Shown here: positions 45,939-57,499 of the stretch, in pieces
Layout: the number at the start of each line of letters is the position of its first letter
Position numbering within the stretch: the first letter of the stretch is position 1
Source: Phialocephala subalpina
Lineage: Eukaryota; Ascomycota; Leotiomycetes; Helotiales; Mollisiaceae
Direction of reading: 5' to 3'
NCBI GenBank assembly: GCA_900073065.1
Contig: FJOG01000068.1
Coordinates: 62,001-126,000, forward strand
DNA: 64,000 bases
The notes under the pieces: generated by a model
The model's database searches: none
Told to the model about the DNA's origin: nothing
The model's input: only the letters and a program-made list of their open reading frames with translations
Translations under genes and position numbers: made by a program

Positions 45939-47222
45939 TCAACAGAGGTAAGGCTGCGTGGTTACTCCTCTGGGCCGTTCACACACGAATGTCGAGATCT
46001 GCGAGACGCGTCGATCCATGGTTGTCATCTCGCCAAGATGCACGCCCAATGCGCTCGGCTTTCTCCTCCAACCTGCTACAAGCACGTTTTGCAGAATTCC
46101 AATACCGCCGACAGTAAAAAGAAACCAAGTATTCGTCCTCACACCAGCAGCGGTAATCAATAAGCTAATCCACAGTACAGAAACAACAGCGAGACACAGC
46201 CTCGTTTGAATATCGTTCGGAGCGTATTTCATCTGCCCTCCAACAGCCAGATCTTCAAGATTAAGCCCTCTTCCATTCCCCAGGATGACGATAGCGTGTT
46301 GAGCACCGTTCCCCGGCGTGAGGACATATGTGTTCTGCGAGCTGCGGCGGCACGGCCATTTCTTGTCTCTCCATTGTGGCAAACTTCCCGTGATCAGTGC
46401 GAATGCAGTGCTGGCAATAGTGATCATGAGGATGCTCCAGTCTCCGACCGTCGCGATTGGTATAGCCGCAGTTGCGAGCTAAACCAACGCGACGGCCAGA
46501 CCGCTCCAGTATATCAGGTCGTGCATCGGTTCGCCCGCTGTCCTGGTCTTACATGGCTCGTATATCGATATGCAGAGGCCGGTCTGCCCAGGTCTGGGAA
46601 CCAATGTCCCTTTTTTGTAATATGGTGCATATAGCTCTGTCGCTCGTCAAGCATCTTCTCCAGTCTCAGTCTCAATCGCACCGCAGGGTCCATCCACGAT
46701 TCATAGTCCCGAAGTACACGCGATATGACCCAGCTGACGTTGGTACGAATGTAGCCATTTTTTGCAGTGATCAGCAAGCATGGGCCTTCAGATGCGGATG
46801 GCATCAGTTTTGCGTCACCCACGCTGGCAAGGAATGTTGTTACTGCGTATGAAACCCAACCAAAGGGAAAGGTTACCGGTGTTAGCATGCCACCGGAAAG
46901 CTGAGCGAGAGCTTTGTTGACAATTAGCAGGAGAGGAACAGAGAATACGTCTGTTGGCTGAGCCCATTGTTGTTGTCGGATCTCGTTAGTAGATGCTGCT
47001 GGCTTCAATCAATCAGAGCTTTGGAATGTCAACTTTCGCGAGTCTCACTTCGACTTCAAGGAGCTCTCAGATGTTGAAATAGGGAGACTTGTAGTTACTT
47101 TCCTCCAAGCATGACTGTACTATGGCCTGCTTGAGGGCACTGTGGGGGAAAAGCTATGCGTATTATACCCCATGTGCCAGGATGTTGATGGCAAATAATA
47201 TCAATACAGCCGCAACCTTCAT
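45939..47222 (-). pseudogene. Multi-pass membrane protein pseudogene
   Basis: On the minus strand an ATG at 47222 opens a signal-peptide-like exon (MKVAAVLILFAINILAHG, then a GTATAA donor). The conserved body follows: SGGMLTPVTFPFGWVSYAV, NGYIRTNVSWVISRVLRDYE (46514-47008), then IASTAFALITGSLPQW and TPGNGAQHAIVILGNG, then TRLCLAVVSVLWISLLITAAG (45939-46470). This is a widespread fungal multi-helix protein of unknown function. The middle is broken: the reading changes frame near 46525 and a TAG lies at 46481-46479 where a Gln codon would continue the helix. The C-terminal end is also shortened. Confidence 0.7.
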
Positions 47223-47228
47223 TTCTGT

Positions 47229-49126
47229 TTGAAAGCAAAAGTCGTCAAGATTAGGGCAGAGCCGGCAAGCAAGATCCGAGTTAGCACGGACATTCAGCTT
47301 GATCTCCGTTTAGCAAATAAATTGATGTCTCGATTTACAGCGTGGAGTCATCCTAGCTTCAGGCCCAAGCTTGACGAAAAGTATCCAGGATTTATGGATC
47401 AGCTCGAGGAAGGCATCCCAGCAATTGTGAGGCTTGCAGAAGTAGTCGAACGGACCAGAATTTATGCTTTACCTGAATGTCCGAACATGGGTACTCTGAC
47501 TTGGCAATATCCTTTCGAGATGATAGACAGGAAATAATCTAAGCTTCGTGATTTAGGCTGGTGTCCTTTCCAAATCAGACTGCTCGAAGACACAGTGAAT
47601 CAGTCGGCCATTGACTAGATCGCTGCTCTCAATATGCAGCAAGACCCGACCAGCCATAACACATGCACGACCGAAGAGTGCGCAAGGAGCAATATCGATC
47701 GCGCTACGTACCAGCAGGCACATGTTTGTGATGGCCGTCAATGCCAAAAGTTATTACCAGATCCGCAGAAGGTCACGAGAATTCTGAGAGAGAACGAGAT
47801 ACCTATCATGAGTTTGGAAGAACTGAACGGCGAGCCGCGACTGACCGTTAGTGGTAGCTTCAAAGCACTTCCAGGGGACTACATTGCAATCTCCCATGTC
47901 TGGGCTGATGGCATTAGAGGCTCTACTGAGACTGGCCTAAACCTGTGCCAGATCGAGCAACTATTAAGCGGACTTTGCCATTCAGACAAACTTGCGTTGC
48001 CGACTACTCGGTTCGGGCTGGACTGCCTCTGTATTCCACGCCCAGAAAGCGACTCTGGCGCTTACATTCAGGCCCTAGTTGGTATACGAAATGTATACAT
48101 CAACGCATCTTCTGTGTTGGTAGTCGATAAGACAATCGAAGAATGCATCTTGTCCAGCTCCACAAGAATCTGTACGCTCACATCTACCTTTCAACATGGA
48201 TGCAGAGGATGTGGACAAATGAAGAAGCCGTGCTTGCGAAAGAACTAATATTCGTGCTCAAGGATGGCTTCCACACCTACAAAGTGAACAATGGGCCGTC
48301 TATGCGGCGCACCGTTTGCGTGGTCTGGCAAAGTATTGCTGCACAACTATATCGCTTAAGAGCGAAGCAGGGGCAACTCAACATCGAGCATATACATCAA
48401 GAACTTAGATACAGACTGACAAACGCATGGCAAGAGGAATATCTTAGCGTGTCTGGCATGTCGGGTCTAGACACACAGAGTCTCCTTGAGGTGAAGGGAG
48501 AAGAGCGAACAAAAAAGTTTTGGCTGATGTTGAAATGGATCCCATTCAATGTCCCCTTTCTGGACTGCCCGAAGCTCAGTCAACAGGGATTCCGGTGGGC
48601 ACCCAGAACGATGATGCACCCGTCACGAACCTTACTGGATACTGAACTCGAGGGACAAAAGTCAGAATGCACTAAAAGTGGCCTCGTCGGCACCTATCCA
48701 ACCGTAGCTTTTGATAACTTTCTGAAGGGAAGCGCAGAAAAGTCTGAATCTATCTCTTATGTTTGGGTCAGAGGAAGTGATGGCAGTATCGATCCCGCGC
48801 TTGATATCTACGCATTACTGAGACTATATTGTGTTTAGTCGTCGCCGAAACCTCCCGACAGTCATGTTTTTGACACTGTAATGCTCGCTAGCGAAACAAA
48901 AACAATCATGAGTGCGGGAGAATGGGTTCCGGCTGCCGCGTTCTATCGTCAGGACAGGGCCGATGAGGATCCACAAGCATCAAGTGCAAGCAAAAGTGCA
49001 AGTACACTTAGAACATTCAGGTATGTAGAGAGATTGTTGATTGAAAGGCTGCAAAATCATGAATTGAGCAACAGCGCTAGGACAATAATGTTTGAAGGGA
49101 GTTCGAAAGTGCCCGAAACCTTGTGA
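47229..49126 (+). pseudogene. HET (heterokaryon incompatibility) domain protein pseudogene
   Basis: Frame-consistent pieces read as a fungal HET-domain protein. 47229-47534 is an N-terminal helical part; the same frame crosses TAA at 47535-47537 and TAG at 47616-47618 before continuing to 48248. It carries SNIDRATYQQAHV and the HET core start YIAISHVWADG, LDCLCIP and INASSVLVVDKTIEECIL. A frameshift near 48145-48180 moves to a second frame (to 48838) with LYAHIYLSTWMQRMWTNEEAVLA, the usual sequence after the HET core. A third frame runs to 49126. At least two stops and two frameshifts make it non-functional as written. HET proteins trigger cell death after fusion of unlike hyphae. It is head-to-head with the membrane-protein pseudogene. 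Confidence 0.75.
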
Positions 49127-52100
49127 AGGGGTCACGACGAAAACTACAGGGAAGATTTTGAACTTATGGGTTCCAATATCACATGATTTGTCTTAGCGAG
49201 GGGGCTACGCTTCATACGGCTGGATGACTAATTGGGACTAGCGCGTCATTTAAGCGAGGCCAGCCCCCTCTGAGTTTCGGGCTAGGAGGGGCGACGCGCC
49301 CCCCCTACAATGTACATCAAAACAGAAGGGATCTACGCCATTCGTCTGCACTTCTCCACCCTTGATACGGGGCGTCAATCTTCGTGTACTAAGGTGCTAG
49401 TACTCATCGAGCAGAGGCACTGAGGCGCTTACCCCATGAATCATTAACAAGGCTTTGCAATTGAGATACTGGTGCTATGTGCATTAACAAATTGGTGCTG
49501 TGCATAATCGTAAACGGCCTAGTGCGCATAAACGACACCCGTGCTGTGATAGCCTCGCCCTGATCTAGAATGTGCCATTTTTTGAGGTATAAAACGGAGC
49601 CTTTTATAATCAGAAAAGCTCACGATTATACTCATCTGCCTGCCCTCTTCAATTGATTCTTTTCTGTTATACCCTTCAAAGTCGAATAATTACTTTTTAC
49701 CCTTTCTCAATATGCCGACGACGACGTGCGACGTGCAGGGATATATAGATCCATCGAGTCCTCTATCTACTTATTACAGTCCCCGTAAGATCAGTTGAAT
49801 GGAATTAAAGGTAGAGGCTAAGTTTCCTTTCTAGATACCTGCAAAGGAGAAGAAGGTTGCATAACGACAGTCACGTCGACCTCGCCGGTGTGCTTAGACT
49901 GTACGCTGATCAGGAATTAAGAAAAGTTATTTTACTAACAAATTCCTAGGTATAGCGAAGGGGCACTAGCGTCCGCAAGCCAAAGTTTATGCGATTAATT
50001 CTAGGTGGCTTAGGTAGTTACCATCATTTTACACCGATTTGAATAGTAGCAAGAAAGGGAAAAAATACGCTTTTGGTTTTCAATTATCTATTAGTTAGTA
50101 AATTGCATGATTGAAATTGCTCCATATTTGTTTTGATTGGGGCTTTCGGCTTTAAAACTTTTCAACCCTATTCCGAACTCGTTGTTCCCTCTACCTTTAT
50201 ACTAGTTTACTTCTCATCTATTGCAGATAGTCTCCGCGATTGATAACATTTAGAGCCAATTTTGTATCCCGAGAGGAATTATTTGAAGCATCTTAGATAT
50301 GTAATAATAGTAGTCATGTTAAAGGAGTGGCTTTAACAAAAATAAATACAAGTTAGCAATTTCGACGCCCAAAAGAATAATGTATCATGGCGGTTTAAGC
50401 CCCCAAAGGTAAAAATCGATTGACACCAAAAGTTATAAAAATGCATTATAACGTGCGGCGTGTCGCCTAATCCTAACAGCCTATCAGAATAGAATATAAT
50501 TATCACATGCTGACCTCCAACGCGCATTATTATCAACCTAGCCTCAAAGCATATTTAGCAGTTTATAACTATCCTCCTTTTCCCTTTTAAGAGTCCGTAT
50601 AGTCTAAGTACCTTTCTTAGCACTCTAGACTAATGCTAGGAACTTGGCGAGTACCAAATATAAAATAATTATATTTCGCGACTAAGATGCGGATAAATAC
50701 TACTTAGTTATCTTCCTTGAACTTAGAGCAACTACATTAGCTGTGAGATCTAGGAAAAAAATAACTATCCCTACGTATATCCACAAGGGCACCGGTAGAA
50801 GATCGTGGTTCCTTTATTAGCACTCTTTAACTGCGCTTCAAACCAAGTTATCTCCTTTGCCTTGCATTCTGGGCATTCCCGTGCGATCCGCCGAGTATTT
50901 TCGAAGTCTTTGGGTGTGATAGTTTGCGTTGTCGAGGTGAGTTTATTGCAAAGTACTAAAGGGAATTTATTTGTCGTGGATATTATCGTCTGGAAGCGTA
51001 TGGTATTTATGTTGCCGAGGAGAATCAGCCAGTATGCATGGAGGGAGAGGGCTTAGATAGACTTTGGTTGATTTTATCGCACGCGTTGCATTTCATAGTA
51101 TTGTTTATTGATATATCCAGGATATTTCTACAAACAGAACAGAAATTTAGAGCTATTATAGGTTTGCAACAAAGTGGAGGAAGAGTTGTAGAGATATAAA
51201 ACCTTGCTTTGTTGGAAATGAAAGAGGGAGGACAAAAGTAAAAGATTTAAATTTAGGCGAGGCGCATCTAAACTCGCAAGGCTTCTTGATGACTAATCAG
51301 CGGTGGGGCTTCACGGGCAAAACCCGCCAAATCGCAGCCTATATGCCAAGGGACAAACAGGCAACAAAGCTTGAGCTACTTATTACCCTATTCGTCTCGA
51401 AGCATGTTCTAACGCGTGCGTATTACGGCCGGAGTCCTATCTGGGAACTTACCGAAAATCCAGTCCTAAGACTTATCCTCTTTCCTATATGCCAGTAAAT
51501 GCTGCTCGTCTATAGGGTCCCATTAGATATTCTTCCTCGTGCTTAAACGCCCCTACTTATCCTTACTCGAATATCTATCATCGTCGCTACTAGAGTTAGG
51601 ATTACTATCGCTTAAACTACCGTCATAATCGCTACTTGCTCGGGCATCCCAGCATATTTAACGTGAGGGGAGTTTATATTATAATGCAGGGAGATAAACG
51701 GTCCAAATTAACCCTTAACCGATTAAATCTAGTTTAAGAGCTTTACGTCTCATTCAATGGGTTTGCTCCATGTGCCATGGCGGCCCGCACTAGTTCATTT
51801 TCGAGTGCAAATATTACAAGCTAAAAACTTATCGACCCTGCACCAACAAAGTTTAGATATATCATGGCCTGAATGCGAAGGAAGATATAGTGGAAGAGAA
51901 AGGAGAGAGGAAAAAGGAGGGAAAAGGGAGGAGGATAACAACATCGCGAGTAATATGGGTATTTTGATATATGGGATAAGAAGGAATTCGGGTAGCAAAT
52001 AACCTTTATATTTTCCTTTTATTATACTATCAAAAGGATTTAAGTACTCGTCTTCCTCTATCACAAGAGCACACTGCATCATCAAAGCTTTCCTCCGATG

Positions 52101-52590
52101 ATATTACGAATTTTGTATTCCTAAGCCCAAGGTGCTGAGCAATTCGATAAGAGGCGGTCAAAGATTAGTGCACCACGCTACTTCTTGAGTTTCGTGGAGT
52201 ACTACACCTAAATCGCCCCTGGAGTCCGGTGCGGGAAGGCAACATGGATCTCTTCCCACGAGCAGCCATCCATCTTGAGTATTTGGGGCGGCCTTACCTT
52301 AGAGGGCGTGAGGGTACAATCACATGAATCCCACATGTATAATCGGCCCCACTATTCCCAAGCCAAGTGTTCTGCCTTTCTTCAGCCCGTTTCCAGAGTA
52401 TACCGATGTCGCCGGAAGTTTTAGCTAATTATTATTTCCATTGGTTTCGTTTTAACCGGCGGATATAGCGTTTAACGGTTTTGGTTAGTTGGCGAAAGCG
52501 ACGTTATAAAAGGCGTCATAAGGATAGAAATACAGTCAAGTGGAAGCGATTTTAAAAATGGTTAGCGTTATTTATTGGGCTTTCAATTAA
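49127..52590. other. Gene-free, increasingly AT-rich repeat territory
   Basis: No gene is recognised. A GC-rich hairpin (ggggcg-acg-cgcccc) is at about 49278-49292. A TATA-like gtataaaacgg at about 49593 in a stretch resembling an LTR promoter precedes an ATG at 49710 that soon meets stops. From about 49900 onward A/T runs and TA dinucleotides dominate, with only short ORFs, which fits RIP-mutated transposon remains. Confidence 0.55.
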
Positions 52591-53271
52591 CGAGCCTAAT
52601 GAACTAAGTCTGGTTTTCAGGCTATAAGGCATCCAAAACACGATAATTATGTACACTAGCAGTATTTTAATTAGGAGTTGACCACCCATGGCGCTCCATT
52701 AGTACCTGGACCCAATGCTCTTGCTTTAAAATCAACTCATTAATCTATTCCTGTGGTATTCTATCCCATTCTTCTAGTACTATCGCGTGCATCTCGGCTT
52801 CTGTGGTAGGCTGGCGCCGACGTCTGTGCAATGCCTGCTTGATTCTCCTCCAGCACTTCTCAGTGCAGGTCAACTTGAGCTCATCGCGCAATTGTGTCCA
52901 GTCTAAGCATCTATTGCGATAGGTTTCAAACAAGTACTCAATAATTTCATTGACCTTTGCATCAGACAGTATCTTGGGCCTTCCAGTTCGTGTAGGGCGC
53001 GCGCGTTCAAGGTGATCGTAGTCTAAAATATAGCGGATTGTTGGCCTACTCAGCTTATAGCGCGCTATAAGCTCTGGAGTCTGCTTCCCACTATAGCCAT
53101 GCAATTGCCGTATGGCCTCCTTATGCTTAGTAGCTATTTCAAAGCCAAGTTTATGCTCAAAATCAAGTGGTGGTGGGGTAGAGGGTGCCATAATAATTAA
53201 AATGGTGTTTTTGGAGAGTTTGGTGCGCTCGCTAAAACACCCTAGAAACCAGACTTAGTTCATTAGGCTCG
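52591..53271 (-). mobile_element. Short DNA transposon with 30-bp terminal inverted repeats
   Basis: The terminal inverted repeats are 52591-52620 (cgagcctaatgaactaagtc...) and 53242-53271 (its complement), differing at only a few bases. The direct flanks are TAA on both sides, a likely 3-bp target-site duplication. The 681-bp body holds one minus-strand ORF with a helix-turn-helix transposase N-terminus. It is too short for a DDE catalytic domain, so it is probably non-autonomous. Base composition is clearly less AT-rich than the surrounding DNA, so the insertion is younger than the RIP-like decay around it. Confidence 0.85.
52745..53191 (-). CDS. Transposase N-terminal helix-turn-helix protein (truncated)
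   Basis: The ORF has 148 codons, starting MAPSTPPPLDFEHKLGFEIA. Two HTH-like segments are visible, around residues 22-50 (EAIRQLHGYSGKQTPELIAR) and 60-110 (GRPKILSDAKVNEIIEYLF, then LTCTEKCWRRIKQALHRRR), as in Tc1/mariner-type and related fungal transposases. The frame ends at a TAG (52747-52745) but continues unbroken for about 28 more codons (INELILKQEHWVQVLMERHG) to a TAA, so the stop looks new. No DDE residues are encoded. It could bind the TIRs without being able to cut. Confidence 0.65.
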   Translation of the reverse strand: MAPSTPPPLDFEHKLGFEIATKHKEAIRQLHGYSGKQTPELIARYKLSRPTIRYILDYDHLERARPTRTGRPKILSDAKVNEIIEYLFETYRNRCLDWTQLRDELKLTCTEKCWRRIKQALHRRRRQPTTEAEMHAIVLEEWDRIPQE

Positions 53272-56200
53272 TAACTCACATACTCTTGAATCAAAAAGAA
53301 CACCGAAGCGAAAGTGAATTATATGCGAAATCAACAAAGATATATTTAAATAATATAAAGGTACTATCCCCCCCCTACGCAAAGGAAGGTAGAGACTTTT
53401 TGCGGCTGTGTAATAACAAGGGGGGTGCGCGAGTAGGAATCTCGAAGATTCTCTGGTGGAGATCACGTTTATTGTCCAATTGGTAGACACCCCCTTATTA
53501 CTAATCAGCCTTATAATTCTCCATCTTCCTTTGCGCAGGAGGATAATATGATAAAGATAAAAACGCGATAAATGTATTAACGAGACCTTTATACATAATT
53601 AGCAATTTTCACTTTAAATACTCAGGTTATAATAGTCGTATTAACGCACCGGATTACACCGAATTGGTAAGTCCTCGACCAAACGGGGAGTAAGAGTAAC
53701 GTGATCTTTCGGAGCGGAAATAACAGCATTAAACTCTTCTTGGATTATGGCCTAAGTGCCTAAGGTAACGAATCCCTTTTAAAAGGCCGAAGTAACGGCG
53801 ATAATACTACCGAAAAAACAATTTATATTTAAGGCCTTAAAGAAATACTAGAAATATCGTAATTTTTTTATTTTTCTAATATTCGAATTACTGGAAAATA
53901 ATAGTTATATATAACGTTATATAATATAGCTATAGCGTTTTAATATTTAGAAGTCGTAAACTTGATTAAAAATAAATTAAATATGGTTTTAAATTGCAAG
54001 AAATAGTTTAAAACTTTTAAATTCGTATAATATAAAAATGATTACGAAGTTTATAATAATAATAAAAAGTTATAAAGTATTTTAAATATATTTATTGAAA
54101 AATTCGCTCTTTAGTTAAAAGTATAATTCTTTATAGTATTATAATCTTTACGCTAATCTTTCCGTGAAATTAGTTCGGCGGTAAAAACTTTAAGCTTTAA
54201 ACTTTCCGATTTAAGAAGTTTATAATATTACTTATATTTGGGCCAATATTTTTGATACTTATTATTATTATTAGAAGTCTTATTATATTAAACTAAGTAC
54301 TAAAAGTCGGGTTATATATATAATTTACCAAGGACGCGTTAATATAATTAAAAGTTTCTTACTTTATATTTAAAGTTTAATAGTAACAAGAGTTTACTAA
54401 GAATAATATATACTAGGTTATATAGGAATATTTATAGTATTACTTAAATTACCAAGTAATAAAATATGATTTTAAAGGGGAATATTAATAGCGTTATTCT
54501 AGATATAAAAAGGAATAATTTAATTCAATAAAGGAATATTAATAATATTATTCTAAATATTAAAGGGAATAGTTTGGTTCGAAGGAGGAATATTAATAGC
54601 GTTATTCTAGATATCAAAGGGAATAATTTGGTTCGGAAAAGGAATATTAATAGCGTTATTCTAGATATTAAAGGGAATAATTTGGTTCGGAAGAGGAATA
54701 TTAATAGTATTATTCTAGATATTAAAGGGAATAATTTGGTTCGGAGGAGGAATATTAATAGTATTACTCCAAGGAGTTTATATCGAAACGTATTCGATTA
54801 ATCTCTAAATATTTCTTGAATTTTAATCTATTAGATTTGTACTTTGTAATACTTATAAGACTTTGCTTACTCTTTGGGCTTTAATTTGAAATCACTTATA
54901 CAAAAGTCCTTTCCATTAAACTAAGAGAGGTATCCGCCCCGGTGAGCTCGAGTTATATTAATACGAAGTAATTATGAGAGGGTTTTAATACGTTGGATTA
55001 ACCTTTGCCTATTAATGAATTAATTAATTATACTTCTAATAAACGTAAAATAATATTAAATAAAGTATCGATAATTTATTAAACGTTTACGTGTTTATAT
55101 TTACTTGGATTATAATTTGATAGAAAAGATTTATCGATACTTTATTATCTTTTATTTATTATTAATTACCCCTAATAAATATTAATTGCGATATTTACCG
55201 TATGAATACCTAGTTTGCGAGACGTTATAAAGAGGTGATAATACGGTAAATAATAATTATTTAATCGCTGAGTTTATTCGAACCGTATATAATATACTAG
55301 AAATTATATTGAATTTGAAAACTGAAATATTCTATTTAAAGGGTTTGATTATTTTTTCTCGAATTTTCGTCCTAAGAATATTAATATTAATCGCTTTTAA
55401 TTCTTTGCAAAAACTTTTAATTACGAGATACTTAATGGCTTTCTTATATGAAATACCGCCAAAGGGCAATCCGGTTTTCTACTTGAGATATTAAGTACGT
55501 GTTTTGGTTATAATAAGAAGGGACTTATTTATATCTTGTTTATTATACTTTGCGATAAAAGAAATAAAGTTCTATTGCCTAACGATTTTAATAATTAGGC
55601 GTATCGCGATTCGCAGGCAGTTTATTACTTTAAATTTCTTTGTATTTTTTCAATTGTATTTGTAATTAAAGATAAAGAGAATAGAATAAGAATAAACTTA
55701 TTTTCGAATATCGATATAAATTATATTTTGCCAAAGGAATTAACGAGATTATGAAAAAAAATTACGAAGAATCTTTAAATAATAATATCTTATTAACGTT
55801 AAGTTTTAAGACTAATAATACTTATATATACCATATAAAAGAAGGTATTAATTGGTTTAATAAAATTTATTTCGAGATTAAATCGAATTTTAGTTTAAAT
55901 TTAGAATTTAAATAAGTATTATTAGTACTCGTTATATTTCTCTTGTATTTTTATTAGTAAGCAAATGGTTTTAATATTTAGAATTGCGTTTAAAGCTTTA
56001 TTTAATGGTTTTTTCTACTTTTTAATTATTTTTGATTGCGAATAATCTTGGATATAATAACTTTGGAAGGTTTTAATAGCGAATTAAACGATTCTTTAAT
56101 CCCGGTTACGAATTTATAAAAACGTAAATATTATCTCTTAAAAGCATATTTAGATATTTGTTTTTAGTTTTTACAAAAGGTTTTTTATTATTTTATTCGG

Positions 56201-57181
56201 ATTATAATTCTAAAGTTTTTAAATAATTAATTAGATAATAATTATCTTGGGTTAATTTATTAAATACGAAAATATAATAATTTAAATATCGCTTTATTAT
56301 GCGATAATATAATACTAATCTTAAATTATAAAATTAAGAATATAATATTTTTAATTTTCTAAAAGTAAGCGAGAGAAATATACTCGGGATTATCATTTTA
56401 TCCCTTGTTAATATTACGATTACCTTGGCGCTTTTAATAACCTTTTATTTTTATTTCATTATATTATAATCTCGCTCGAGTTTTTATTTAAACTATTAAT
56501 ACTTGAATTAATAATACCAATTCGTTATTATATAAATATTATTCGTATAAAAATTCGAAACCATTAAATTCCTATATAAATTATTCTCTTTTTTTTTTGG
56601 GATATTAATACTAGGGAATTATACTTTTAATCAATTAACTATATATTTATAAATTTTAAATTATAATATTATTTCTACTCGAATATAAGGGATCTATTTT
56701 AATATATAAGAAGAAATTATAAAATAAAATAATTTGCGTATATCCTTTTTATTTCTCATTGCTTATTATTTAGAATAAAGCAAATAGCGTTTGCCTTTTT
56801 TCTCGCCCGATTAATACCTTCTTATTATATAAACCTTTGTAAATATTATCGCAATATATTACTTCGTATTTCTTATTTTAATCGTTTATACCACGGATAT
56901 TATTATCTAATAATATATATTACCAAAAAAGTCTAGGAAATATTTCTTTATTTAATTATTTATAATTATAATATTTTTTATTACCGAGGTTATATTTATT
57001 ATTCTTAATCAAAAGAACCCAAAGAAAATTAAGCAAATAATATTATACGGTTTATAAAGCTTATTTTCTTTATAAAGTTTAATTATTAAAATCCGTGTTT
57101 CTATATAAAAATCTATAATTATTAACGATAAAAATAAATTATAGTTTTTCGAGGTTATATTTTGGTTAAAAAGTTTTTTTT
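53272..57181. other. Extremely AT-rich, RIP-like decayed repeat DNA
   Basis: The sequence is dominated by TA, AAT and TTA motifs, with no ORF over about 75 codons and no recognisable domain. This is the signature of transposons mutated by C-to-T changes. It contains the 54-bp minisatellite listed separately. Confidence 0.75.
54474..54770 (+). repeat. 54-bp minisatellite, about 5.5 units
   Basis: The core aatattaata recurs at 54481, 54535, 54589, 54643, 54697 and 54751, exactly 54 bases apart. The last four units are nearly identical while the first two are diverged. Because 54 is a multiple of 3 the array stays open in one frame (54574-54801), encoding an 18-residue repeat of the form RNINS[VI]ILDIKGNNLVR. 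Flanks are RIP-like AT-rich DNA. Confidence 0.9.
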
Positions 57182-57499
57182 NNNNNNNNNNNNNNNNNNN
57201 NNNNNNNNNNNNNNNNNNNNNNNNNNNNNNNNNNNNNNNNNNNNNNNNNNNNNNNNNNNNNNNNNNNNNNNNNNNNNNNNNNNNNNNNNNNNNNNNNNNN
57301 NNNNNNNNNNNNNNNNNNNNNNNNNNNNNNNNNNNNNNNNNNNNNNNNNNNNNNNNNNNNNNNNNNNNNNNNNNNNNNNNNNNNNNNNNNNNNNNNNNNN
57401 NNNNNNNNNNNNNNNNNNNNNNNNNNNNNNNNNNNNNNNNNNNNNNNNNNNNNNNNNNNNNNNNNNNNNNNNNNNNNNNNNNNNNNNNNNNNNNNNNNN
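57182..57499. other. Assembly gap (318 N)
   Basis: This is a run of undetermined bases within AT-rich repeat DNA. Any ORF crossing it is an artefact. Confidence 1.
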
